A DNA stretch of 46,111 bases. Origin: JBMOMT01 sp049324835. GTDB lineage: Bacteria; Chloroflexota; Anaerolineae; CAYNKW01. Each line of letters opens with the position of its first letter. Positions within the stretch are counted from its first letter, which is position 1. Made by a program: the position numbers and the translations under genes. This document shows positions 38,575-46,111 of this stretch, piece after piece. Location: NCBI GenBank assembly GCA_049324835.1, contig JBMOMT010000068.1, forward strand, positions 1 to 46,111, given 5' to 3'. The notes below the pieces were generated by a model. That model ran no database searches. It worked only from the letters and a program-made list of their open reading frames with translations, and had not been told where the DNA came from.

Positions 38575-41253
38575 ATGGAGGATACAAAAAAGACCAGGCG
38601 TCGGCTCGTCGAGGAAATCGCCGAGCTGCGCCAGCGCGTGGCCAAACTGGAATCCGAGAGCCACGCCCCAGAGCCTGCCGCCGATCTGGCGGCCATCGCC
38701 CAACTGGCCATGCAATTGGGCAACCCACCGCCAGACGCAGACCTCGATGCATTCATCACCCAGACCTTCCACGATCTCACCGGAGCGCTCGCCACCAGTT
38801 ATTCCAGCTACGAGGCCGAAAGCGGGGAACTGGTCGTGCGGCACGTCATCACCAGGCCAGGCCTTTTGAGTAAGGTGAACCGCCTGTTGGGGCGCAACAT
38901 CGTTGGCCTGCGTATGCCGCTCAGTCCTGAAACACTGGACGAGATGCGGACCATCATCGTCAAAGTGGCGCAAGACCTGTCAGAGACGACATTTGGCGCT
39001 GTGCCTCAACCGATCGCCGCCGCCATCCAAAAGGCGTTGGGCATCGGCTGCTTTGTGGGAGTGGCCCTCCTCGACGGCGATGCGTTGATAGGCTCGGCGG
39101 TGATCGTGCTGCCCAGAGGACAAGCGCTGCTTTCCACGCCGCTGTTGCAGGCTTTTGCTCATTGCGCCGCCACGGCCATCAAACGTAAACAGGTGGAAGA
39201 AGCGCTACGCGCCTCGGAAGAACAGTACCGGCTCTTGATCCAAAACGCCAACGAGGCCATCGTCGTCGCCCAGGACGGCATGCTCAAGTTTGTCAATCCC
39301 AAAGCCGCAGACATCTCGGGGTACTCGATGGCAGAATTGCTTCGTATCGCTTTCACCGAGTGGATCCACCCCGACGATCTGGCGACAGCCTTGGGCCACT
39401 ATCAGCGATGCCTGAGCGGCGAACAAACCCCCCAGGTCTATCAGCTTCGTATCATCGACCGGGAGGGTCGCACCAGGTGGCTGCAGAGCAACGCCATTCT
39501 GATCCACTGGGCCGGCAGACCGGCCACCCTGAACTTTATTTCCGACATCACCGAGCACAAGCAGGCGTTACAGACGTTACAGCAAAGCGAAGAACACCAC
39601 CGCACGCTGATGCACAACCTCCCCATCGGCGTCTACCGCAACACACCAGGGCCAGAGGGCCGGTTCCTCATGGCCAACCCGGCTTTCCTGAACATGTTTG
39701 GCCTCCAGTCGATGGAGGAGCTCCAACAATACACCGTGGCCGATTTTTACCTCGACCCCGAAGAACGGCAGGCGTTCTCAAACCGGCTGTTGGCCCAGGG
39801 CAGCGTCACCGGCGTCGAGCTGCGGCTCCAAAAAAAGGACGGCACACCCATCTGGGGCTCGATCACGGCCCAGGTGATCTATGGCGACGACTCGGATCAG
39901 GCCGCCTATTTTGACTGCACCATCGAGGACATCACCGCCCGCAAACGGGCCGAGGCGGAACGAGAGCGGCTGTTGCAGGCCGAACGTGAGCAGCGATTGC
40001 TGGCCGAGACCCTGCGAAAAGTCTCGCTGGCCCTCACCTCCCAGATCGATCCCGCGGCTATTCTGGACCAGGTCCTCCAACAGGCGCAGCGCATCGTGCC
40101 CTACCGCACGGCCCACATCGTACTCCTGGAAGGCGAGACCCTGCACTCGGCCCGCTGGCACGGCTATCAAGACCAGCAGTCGGAACGTTATTTTCCCCAA
40201 CTGGTTCAGTCTCTGGATCGATTGCCCCTGGACGCCCAGGTCATCGCCAGCCGCGAACCCCGCGTGGTGGCCGATACGCGCCAGCAGCCAGACTGGATTC
40301 AATTCGACGAGACGGCCTGGGTGCGATCTCACCTCACCGTACCTATCTGCCTGCGGGATCGTGTCTTGGGCCTGCTCCGCCTCGATAGCGACACCCCCGG
40401 CCAATTCTCCCTGGAGGACGCCCGGCGTCTGGAGCCGCTGGCCAGCGCCGCTGCCATCGCTCTGGAGAACGCCCGGCTGTACGACGAGGTGCAGCGCTAC
40501 GCCGTGGAAATGGCCGCGCGCGTTGCCAAGCGCACCCGGGAACTCTCCGAGGCCTACGAACGACTCAAAGAACTGGATCTGATGAAATCCAAGTTCGTCA
40601 CCGATGTCTCGCACGAGCTGCGCACGCCGGTGGCCAACATCAAACTCTACCTCTACCTGTTGGACAGGGCCACGCCGGAAAAAAGAGAACGGTTCATGGC
40701 CATCCTCAACGAACAGACCAACCGTCTGAGTAACCTCATTCAAACCATCCTGGACCTCTCCCAGTTGGACAGCGGCGTCGCGGAACCGGCCTTTACCGCC
40801 ATAGACATGAACGACCTGACCGCCAGGATCGTCGACACCCATGCCTCACGCGCCGAGGCCGCCGGCCTGAAATTGACCTTCGAGCCTTATCCACACCTGC
40901 CCCCGGTGCATGCCGACCGCAGCCAACTGGGCCGCGTCATCACCAACCTGTTGGACAACGCCATCAACTACACACCCGCCGGTCAGATCACGCTGTACAC
41001 CTCCCTGGATGAGGTGAGGGAGCGAGCCTGTCTTCAGGTCACAGACACCGGCCAGGGCATCAGCGCTCAAGACCTGCCCCACATCTTTGATCGATTCTAC
41101 CGCGGCCAGGACGCGGGCAGCTCCAACATCCCCGGCAGCGGCCTGGGGCTGGCCATCGTCAAAGAGATCGTCGAGCGCCACGACGGCGAGATAACGGTCG
41201 AAACCGAGCCGAAAAAGGGCGCCACATTTCGCGTGTGGTTGCCGCTGGCATAA
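38575..41253 (+). CDS. Soluble multi-sensor histidine kinase (PAS-PAS-GAF-HisKA)
   Basis: An 892-residue protein with no transmembrane segment visible. It begins with a short coiled coil (RRRLVEEIAELRQRVAKLES) and a GAF-like block up to about 205. Two PAS domains follow (about 213-330, SEEQYRLLIQNANEAIVVAQ; about 335-455, SEEHHRTLMHNLPIGVYRN), then a GAF domain (about 470-640). HisKA has the phospho-acceptor H680 in SHELRTP. The ATPase domain shows NLLDNAINYTP, DTGQGIS and GSGLGLAIVKEIVERH. It should autophosphorylate in response to a cytoplasmic signal and pass phosphate to a response regulator, but none is encoded next to it. The start ATG 38575 has only a weak ribosome binding site. Confidence 0.92.
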   Translation: MEDTKKTRRRLVEEIAELRQRVAKLESESHAPEPAADLAAIAQLAMQLGNPPPDADLDAFITQTFHDLTGALATSYSSYEAESGELVVRHVITRPGLLSKVNRLLGRNIVGLRMPLSPETLDEMRTIIVKVAQDLSETTFGAVPQPIAAAIQKALGIGCFVGVALLDGDALIGSAVIVLPRGQALLSTPLLQAFAHCAATAIKRKQVEEALRASEEQYRLLIQNANEAIVVAQDGMLKFVNPKAADISGYSMAELLRIAFTEWIHPDDLATALGHYQRCLSGEQTPQVYQLRIIDREGRTRWLQSNAILIHWAGRPATLNFISDITEHKQALQTLQQSEEHHRTLMHNLPIGVYRNTPGPEGRFLMANPAFLNMFGLQSMEELQQYTVADFYLDPEERQAFSNRLLAQGSVTGVELRLQKKDGTPIWGSITAQVIYGDDSDQAAYFDCTIEDITARKRAEAERERLLQAEREQRLLAETLRKVSLALTSQIDPAAILDQVLQQAQRIVPYRTAHIVLLEGETLHSARWHGYQDQQSERYFPQLVQSLDRLPLDAQVIASREPRVVADTRQQPDWIQFDETAWVRSHLTVPICLRDRVLGLLRLDSDTPGQFSLEDARRLEPLASAAAIALENARLYDEVQRYAVEMAARVAKRTRELSEAYERLKELDLMKSKFVTDVSHELRTPVANIKLYLYLLDRATPEKRERFMAILNEQTNRLSNLIQTILDLSQLDSGVAEPAFTAIDMNDLTARIVDTHASRAEAAGLKLTFEPYPHLPPVHADRSQLGRVITNLLDNAINYTPAGQITLYTSLDEVRERACLQVTDTGQGISAQDLPHIFDRFYRGQDAGSSNIPGSGLGLAIVKEIVERHDGEITVETEPKKGATFRVWLPLA

Positions 41254-41360
41254 CAGAAGGAGGTTCGTAGTGAGCCACACAGCAGAGCAGAGTGGCGTCC
41301 TACGGCACTCCACTCCATTACGTGCCTGACTACGAACATATTATACGAGGAGGTACAGCC

Positions 41361-42296
41361 ATGATCGCTTTTGTGTTCAGCGGCGGGGGCAACCGGGGCG
41401 CTATCGAGGCCGGCGCGCTGCAGGCCTTGTTCACCCACGGCATTCAGCCCAATGTTCTGGTGGGCAGTTCAGCCGGCGCCATGAACGCCGCTTTTCTGGC
41501 CCTCGATCCCACCCCCGCCGGCGCCGACCAACTGGCGGCGCGCTGGCTCAGCCTGCGCCGTCAAGACGTTTTTCGCGGCGGACCGCTGGTCATGGCCCTG
41601 CGGCTGCTGCTGGGCCGCGATAGCCTCTTTTCCAGCCGTGCGTTGCGTCGATTGGTGCACAACCAGTTGCCGCCCGGCGTCTCTACCTTTGGCGACCTGC
41701 CACAGCATATCCGGCTCTACGTGACGGCCGCCAGCCTCAACACCGGCGCCCTTTACCTGTATGGCGAAGACCCCTCCGCCGACTTGGCCGAGGCCGTGCT
41801 GGCCAGCGCCGCCCATCCGGTGATCTTTGAGCCCGTTGAAACGGCGCAACACCAACTGGTGGATGGCGGCGCCGTGGCCAACGTGCCCATCGAGATCGCC
41901 ATCGAAAAGGGGGCCAAAACGGTCTATGCTATCGACGTAGGCTATAGCGGCCAGGCCCGGCCCAGAGCGCGCAACGTCCTCGACATCGTGAGTTATACCA
42001 TTTCAGCCATGATGTACCAACACCTGCTGGACGATCTCCAACAGGCCGCCGCCAGCCCACAGGTGACGTTACACCACATCACCATCGGTGGCTTTGAAGA
42101 CACTCACATGTGGGACCTGAGCCACACCGCCGAGATGATCGCCCATGGCCGCCGCGTCACCCAGGCATACCTGGCCAACCCACAACCGGTCTCCGAGACG
42201 CCGCGTCGGGCAAGCCTGACCGCACAGGCGGTTCCGGTGCCCAAAGGCGCGCGCCTCTACCAGCCCTGCCGCCACCGCTTGACGTTTGACGTTTGA
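41361..42296 (+). CDS. Patatin-like phospholipase
   Basis: A 311-residue protein of the patatin/RssA type. It has the oxyanion loop GGGNRG (8-13), the nucleophile elbow VGSSAG with Ser37, and the VDGGAVANVP segment with the catalytic Asp. It should hydrolyse acyl esters of membrane lipids; the bacterial substrate is unknown. The start ATG 41361 follows GAGGAGG. The 107-base gap from the kinase holds the inverted pair GTTCGTAGT/ACTACGAAC but no terminator-type T tract. The C-terminus ends in a region of short TTTGACG-type repeats (42277-42310). Confidence 0.9.
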   Translation: MIAFVFSGGGNRGAIEAGALQALFTHGIQPNVLVGSSAGAMNAAFLALDPTPAGADQLAARWLSLRRQDVFRGGPLVMALRLLLGRDSLFSSRALRRLVHNQLPPGVSTFGDLPQHIRLYVTAASLNTGALYLYGEDPSADLAEAVLASAAHPVIFEPVETAQHQLVDGGAVANVPIEIAIEKGAKTVYAIDVGYSGQARPRARNVLDIVSYTISAMMYQHLLDDLQQAAASPQVTLHHITIGGFEDTHMWDLSHTAEMIAHGRRVTQAYLANPQPVSETPRRASLTAQAVPVPKGARLYQPCRHRLTFDV

Positions 42297-42313
42297 CGCC
42301 TGACGCCTGACAT
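42277..42313. repeat. Short TGACG tandem repeat
   Basis: TTGACG is repeated as TTTGACG, TTTGACG, CCTGACG and CCTGAC over the patatin stop codon and the beginning of the gap. Confidence 0.7.
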
Positions 42314-42338
42314 TTCTCGCTTCAGAAAGGACTCCCCC

Positions 42339-43457
42339 ATGGCCAATCTCACTGTCGAAATTTGCGGTTTAAAATTCGCCAACCCCGTGCTGCCCGCCGC
42401 CGGCCCCACCGTGTGGGATGGCGCGGCCATGCTGCGCTGCGTGCAGGGCGGCGCGGGCGGCCTGGTGAGCAAAACCATCTCCACCACTGCCGCCCAGGTG
42501 CCCCAGCCCTGCATGGCCGAGTACGGCAAAGGGGCCATGCTCAACACCGAACTGTGGGCCGAATACCCGCCGGAGCAATACATCGAGCACGAATATACGA
42601 TTGCCCGGCAGGCCGGCGTGCCGCTCATCATCAGCCTGGGCTACACCGCCGAGCAGATCGCCGCGCTGGCCCCGCGCGTGCGCCCCTTTGCCGACGCCCT
42701 GGAACTCTCCACCCACTATATCGGCGACGACCCCCAACCGATGATCGACGCCATCCGCGCCGCCAAAACTGCTGCCGACGTGCCGGTGTTCGTCAAATTC
42801 AGCCCCTTCCGCGACGTGCAGCGCGCCGCCCAGGCCGCCCAGGCCGCCGGCGCCGATGCCATCGTCGCCGTCAACTCGTATGGCCCCTGCTTCGGCATCG
42901 ATATCGAAACCGGCCTGCCGCTCATGGGCAGCCGCGAAGGCTACGGCTGGCTCTCCGGCCAGGCCATCAAGGCCATCGCCCTGCGCTGCGTCTACGACAT
43001 CGCCCGCACCGTCGACCTGCCCATCTTGGGCGTGGGCGGCATCGCCCGCGGCGAGGACGCCATCGAGTTTTTTATGGCCGGCGCGTCGGCGGTGCAGATC
43101 TGCACCGCCGCCATCCTGCGCGGGCCACAGATGCACGGTCGCATCGCCCGCCAGATCGACCAATGGCTCGACGATCACGGCTACGCCTCCGTGCGCGACA
43201 TCCAGGGCCTCACGCTGCGCAAAATACGCGAGCGGCCCTTCCGCACCAGCCACGTCCCGCCGGAACTGGACGTGGCGGCCTGCATCGGCTGCGCGCTCTG
43301 CCCCACCTCGTGCGTCTACGGCGCGTTAGAGATGGTCGGCCAGCCCAAAACGCCGGGCTACAAAGTGCGGCTGAATCCCGATCTGTGCTGGGGTTGTGGC
43401 CTGTGCGCCACCCGCTGCCCCACCCGCGCCCTGACGATGTTGGGGGTGAGTGCATGA
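42339..43457 (+). CDS. PreA/dihydroorotate dehydrogenase-like flavoprotein with 2x[4Fe-4S]
   Basis: A 372-residue protein. A dihydroorotate dehydrogenase-like FMN barrel (VEICGLKFANPVLPAAGP, NSYGPCFGIDIETGLPL, LGVGGIARGEDAIEFFMAGA) is followed by a ferredoxin domain with two clusters (CIGCALCPTSC and CWGCGLCATRC). This layout is that of PreA, the iron-sulphur subunit of dihydropyrimidine dehydrogenase. Its partner PreT is not in the window, so the exact reaction is uncertain. The next gene overlaps by four bases and belongs to molybdenum-hydroxylase maturation, which hints at a purine or pyrimidine oxidation pathway. The start ATG 42339 follows AGAAAGGA. Confidence 0.87.
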   Translation: MANLTVEICGLKFANPVLPAAGPTVWDGAAMLRCVQGGAGGLVSKTISTTAAQVPQPCMAEYGKGAMLNTELWAEYPPEQYIEHEYTIARQAGVPLIISLGYTAEQIAALAPRVRPFADALELSTHYIGDDPQPMIDAIRAAKTAADVPVFVKFSPFRDVQRAAQAAQAAGADAIVAVNSYGPCFGIDIETGLPLMGSREGYGWLSGQAIKAIALRCVYDIARTVDLPILGVGGIARGEDAIEFFMAGASAVQICTAAILRGPQMHGRIARQIDQWLDDHGYASVRDIQGLTLRKIRERPFRTSHVPPELDVAACIGCALCPTSCVYGALEMVGQPKTPGYKVRLNPDLCWGCGLCATRCPTRALTMLGVSA

Positions 43458-44863
43458 CCCTCCTGAATGTCCTGGCCCTTTTTCCCGGCGATGTGATCTC
43501 TTTGGTCGGCGCGGGGGGCAAAACCTCGGCGGCACTGCGTCTGATGGACGAACTGGCCCAGGCCGGCCACCACGCCGTGTTCACCACCACCACCAAAATC
43601 CTGGAGCCGATGCCGCGTCCTGGCGAATGTCTCATCCTGGCCGAGACGCTGGACGAGGCGCGGGCCGTCCTGGCCGATCCGCCATGCGCCAAACCCTTCC
43701 TGGCCTGCCGCCGCCTGGAGGAAGCCGACGCCGACTTTGCCGCCCGCGCCCCCTACCCCGCCCGGCCCAACAAGCTGGCCGGCCCCCCACCCGAATGGAT
43801 AGACACGCTGAACGCCGAACGGCCCGACGTGACCTTTCTGGTCGAGGCCGATGGCGCGCGCCACCGCCTGCTCAAAGCCCCGGCCAACTATGAGCCGGTC
43901 TTGCCTGCCGCCACGACGCTGCTGGCCCCCATGGCCGATCTGGCCGTGCTGGGCCACCCGCTGAGCGACGAACACGTCCACCGCGCCGGGTTGGCCGCCC
44001 AACTCCTGGGCGCGCCGCCGGCCACACCGCTGACGCCAGAGAGGGTGGCCCGTCTGCTGGCCCACCCCGAGGGCGGCCTGAAAGGTGCGCCAGAGACGGC
44101 CCGCATCACGCCGCTCCTCACCTGGTGGCAGGATGCGCCGCTGCCCGCTGCCGCCCGCGAAACCGCCGACCATCTCGCCGCCCAAGCCGGCATCGAGCGT
44201 GTCCTCGTCGCCGACCTGCGGGCCGACGAGGCGGTGCGCTACGCCACGCGACCGTCGCCGGTCGCGGCGGTGGTGCTGGCCGCCGGAGCCTCGACGCGTA
44301 TGGGCCGGCCCAAACAACTGCTTCCCTGGGGGCCACAGAACCAGCCCATGTTGCGTCACGTCGTCCAGACCACGCTGGCCGCCGGGTTGGAGGAGGTGAT
44401 CGTCGTGCTGGGCCACGCGGCAGAGCAGATCACACCCGCGCTGGACGGCCTGCCGGTGCGTATCGTCGTCAACCCTGCCTGGGCCGACGGCCTGAGCAGT
44501 TCTGTGCGCGCCGGGTTGGATGCCATCAGTCCTGAGGCACAGGCCGCGCTGTTCCTGCTGGCCGACCAGCCCCGTCTGACACCGAGGGTCGTCGCCGCGC
44601 TCGTCGCCCGCTTCCGACGCACCCGCGCGGCCATCGTCGTGCCTGCGGCGGCGGAGCGCCGCGGCGCACCGGCCCTCTTTGCCCGCGCCCTGTTCGGCGA
44701 GTTGCGCGCCGTCCACGGCGACCGGGGAGGCCGCGCCCTCATCGCCCGCCACGCCGGGGAGGTCGTCGCCATCCCCATAGCCGATGCGACCCTCCTGGCC
44801 GACATGGACACCCCAGACGATCTTTTAACCTTTGACCACAGGAGACCCCCATGCACAGACTGA
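43454..44863 (+). CDS. YqeC-MocA fusion: molybdenum hydroxylase maturation / MoCo cytidylyltransferase
   Basis: A 469-residue protein from ATG 43454 (overlaps the previous stop as ATGA). The N-terminal 255 residues match YqeC, with a P-loop-like VGAGGKTSAALRL and FTTTTKILEP. The C-terminal 200 residues are MocA-type: AVVLAAGASTRMGRPKQLLPW and LLADQPRLTPRVV. MocA makes molybdopterin cytosine dinucleotide, the cofactor of xanthine- and CO-dehydrogenase-type enzymes, and YqeC occurs with selenium-dependent or other molybdenum hydroxylases. Here both are one polypeptide. No hydroxylase subunit is in the window, so the client must lie elsewhere. The stop overlaps the HAD start by 13 bases. Confidence 0.88.
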   Translation: MTLLNVLALFPGDVISLVGAGGKTSAALRLMDELAQAGHHAVFTTTTKILEPMPRPGECLILAETLDEARAVLADPPCAKPFLACRRLEEADADFAARAPYPARPNKLAGPPPEWIDTLNAERPDVTFLVEADGARHRLLKAPANYEPVLPAATTLLAPMADLAVLGHPLSDEHVHRAGLAAQLLGAPPATPLTPERVARLLAHPEGGLKGAPETARITPLLTWWQDAPLPAAARETADHLAAQAGIERVLVADLRADEAVRYATRPSPVAAVVLAAGASTRMGRPKQLLPWGPQNQPMLRHVVQTTLAAGLEEVIVVLGHAAEQITPALDGLPVRIVVNPAWADGLSSSVRAGLDAISPEAQAALFLLADQPRLTPRVVAALVARFRRTRAAIVVPAAAERRGAPALFARALFGELRAVHGDRGGRALIARHAGEVVAIPIADATLLADMDTPDDLLTFDHRRPPCTD

Positions 44864-45648
44864 CCCGCATCCGTCACCTGCTCATTGACATGGATGGCGT
44901 GCTCTACCACGAAAACGATCCTATGCCCGGTCTGGTCGAGTTCTTTGACTTTTTGCGGCAGCGGGGGCTGCGCTTTGTGCTGGCCACCAACAACTCGAGC
45001 CGCACACCACAACAGTACGTGGAGAAAATGGCCCGTATGGGCGTCCACGTCGCAGCCGACGACCTGATCACCTCGTCGCAGGCGACGGCAGCTTATTTAC
45101 GCCAGATCGCGCCGCCCGGCACGCCGATCTATGCCGTGGGCCAGGACGGCCTGACCGCCGCACTCCAGGAAGCCGGCTTTGTCCTCGATGACCGCCGCGC
45201 CGAGTTTGTCGTTGCCGGGCTGGACACTCACCTGACTTACGACAAACTCAAAACGGCCACGCTGCTCATCCGCCGTGGCGCGCAGTTCATCGGCACCAAC
45301 ACCGATACCACGCTGCCCACGCCGGAGGGCCTGGCTCCCGGCGCGGGTTCCATCCTGGCCGCCATCCAGGCCGCGACGGACGTTTGCCCCACAGTCATCG
45401 GCAAACCAGAGCCGACGATGTTCCACCAGGCGATGGCCCGCCTGGGCGCGACGCCCGAAAACACCGCCGCCCTGGGCGACCGCCTGGAAACCGACATCCT
45501 GGCCGCCCGGCGCACGGGGGTGCTGGCGCTGCTGGCGCTCTCTGGCGTGACAGACCGAACCATGCTGGCCGGATCAGAGCTCCGGCCCGATCTGGTTTTC
45601 GACGACATTACCGATTTGCGCGAACAGTGGGTCAAAAAGAGTGGTTGA
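44851..45648 (+). CDS. HAD-superfamily IIA phosphatase (NagD/AraL-like)
   Basis: A 265-residue HAD hydrolase of subclass IIA. Motif I is LIDMDGVLYHEND, motif II TNNSSR, and the end has IGKPEP and GDRLETDILAARRTG. Members dephosphorylate small sugar or nucleotide phosphates; the natural substrate cannot be stated. The start ATG lies 13 bases inside the YqeC-MocA gene, after AGGAG, so translation is coupled and it belongs to the same operon. After its stop comes a promoter that has no gene in view. Confidence 0.92.
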   Translation: MHRLTRIRHLLIDMDGVLYHENDPMPGLVEFFDFLRQRGLRFVLATNNSSRTPQQYVEKMARMGVHVAADDLITSSQATAAYLRQIAPPGTPIYAVGQDGLTAALQEAGFVLDDRRAEFVVAGLDTHLTYDKLKTATLLIRRGAQFIGTNTDTTLPTPEGLAPGAGSILAAIQAATDVCPTVIGKPEPTMFHQAMARLGATPENTAALGDRLETDILAARRTGVLALLALSGVTDRTMLAGSELRPDLVFDDITDLREQWVKKSG

Positions 45649-45673
45649 TCCCATCCGACCAACGTGGTATAAT
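45645..45673 (+). promoter_or_regulatory. Promoter with no visible downstream gene
   Basis: TTGATC (45645-45650), 17 bases, TATAAT (45668-45673). The MITE-like element begins two bases past the -10, and no gene follows before the window ends. Confidence 0.7.
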
Positions 45674-45674
45674 C

Positions 45675-45819
45675 TCAGTAGATCCAATGTTTAGACCTGA
45701 CAGGTTTTTAGAGACACTTTTTTGGGCCAATGCAGTTGATAATCAAGATGATTTGGCTGGTTATGCCACTATGAAAAACCTGTCAGGTCTTGTAGCCCTC
45801 AAGAATCTGGATCTACTGA
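45675..45819. mobile_element. 145-bp MITE-like element
   Basis: A perfect 12-base inverted repeat, TCAGTAGATCCA (45675-45686) and TGGATCTACTGA (45808-45819), encloses an inner inverted pair, ACCTGACAGGTTTTT and AAAAACCTGTCAGGT. There is no coding frame and no clear target duplication. It lies directly beside the right copy of the 127-bp repeat. Confidence 0.75.
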
Positions 45820-45946
45820 CTCGACTTTTGCAGTAGCCCGTGAGGGCAAAGGACATTAACAATAACAGATATTCAAGGCTCAGTTTTGGGAGCGAGACGC
45901 ACGCTCCCGTCCCAGCCACTTTGAGTGGCCGGGCTAGAAGGAACCG
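45820..45946. repeat. 127-bp dispersed repeat, right copy
   Basis: The reverse complement of 1-127 with one mismatch. It follows the 145-bp MITE without a gap. From 45947 to the window end (165 bases) I find no gene, promoter or repeat I can support; a weak open frame on the minus strand has no known family. Confidence 0.9.
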
Positions 45947-46111
45947 CCAGGGTTTCAGCAAGAGTTGTGTCAGTCGCAAACCGCAGCCAAGAGCGGGGCC
46001 ATCAATGAACGCAGGGTCTGTCCCTGTGTCAAACCTACACTGATGAAGCAGGCCAGTGCCCACAAGCTCTGTGCCTGACTGACCCGACGCCAGAACGGCG
46101 TGCTGCCTTTG

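Noticed and set aside
41265..41345. Terminator or attenuator between the sensor kinase and patatin genes
   Set aside because: An inverted pair GTTCGTAGT/ACTACGAAC is present, but the loop is over 50 bases and no T tract follows.
42362..43453. Long 5' extension of the YqeC-MocA frame
   Set aside because: It lies over the PreA-like gene in another frame and is Arg/Pro/Ala-rich; the family begins at ATG 43454.
45947..46111. Fragment of a transposase at the right end
   Set aside because: A short open frame contains AAKSGAINERR, which faintly recalls IS transposases, but there is too little sequence and no catalytic motif to support it.

Overview
The window is GC-rich, tightly packed bacterial DNA, most likely from a Chloroflexota genome of the Anaerolineae type. 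This is an inference from gene content: an FhaA/FhaB-RodA-PBP cluster without kinases, a LuxR-kelch membrane regulator, MoxR/DUF58/DUF4129 genes, a Thermus-like EF-P, and interspersed repeats of the kind that encode STLRQAQG. Promoters are clear sigma-70 types with 17-bp spacers.

Layout. 1-7.9 kb is an accessory region. It holds a JAB-E1 fusion (ubiquitin-like chemistry), a membrane protein and a truncated third gene, then a DUF433/DUF5615 toxin-antitoxin pair, a VanZ-like gene, two decayed RHS fragments, and a large RHS reading frame whose N-terminus is an FtsK-type ATPase fragment. A lipoprotein gene overlaps the end of the RHS frame. 7.9-16.8 kb starts with tRNA-Gly(CCC) and continues as the conserved translation operon nusA-ylxR-infB-rbfA-nrnA-like-truB-ribF plus a UDP-glucuronate decarboxylase. 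16.8-19.2 kb holds a tyrosine recombinase that has lost its catalytic residues and a convergent LuxR-kelch gene. 19.5-24.4 kb holds fhaA, fhaB, MTA phosphorylase, a SEDS protein and a class B PBP-like protein; the last two lack canonical active-site residues. 24.4-32.2 kb runs leftward: MoxR-DUF58-DUF4129, a roadblock protein, then pyrG-hydrolase-mscS. 32.3-35.9 kb holds an exonuclease-DinG helicase and EF-P. 35.9-37.9 kb holds a deaminase-CYTH fusion. 38.2-45.6 kb runs rightward: a small protein with a sensor kinase, a patatin, and a PreA-like / YqeC-MocA / HAD cluster. The right end is repeats.

Mobile DNA. Three intergenic elements share a 15-bp inverted repeat (ACCCTCCCGCAGGTT or near) around different interiors. 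Each is flanked by an 8-9-bp direct repeat, and two begin with GTAA, as IS66-type ends do. A 127-bp inverted repeat lies at both ends of the window, with a 145-bp MITE-like element beside the right copy.

The best candidates for something undescribed are the SEDS/PBP pair with altered active sites, the JAB-E1 membrane module, the RHS C-terminal domain with its overlapping lipoprotein, the deaminase-CYTH fusion and the inactive recombinase.
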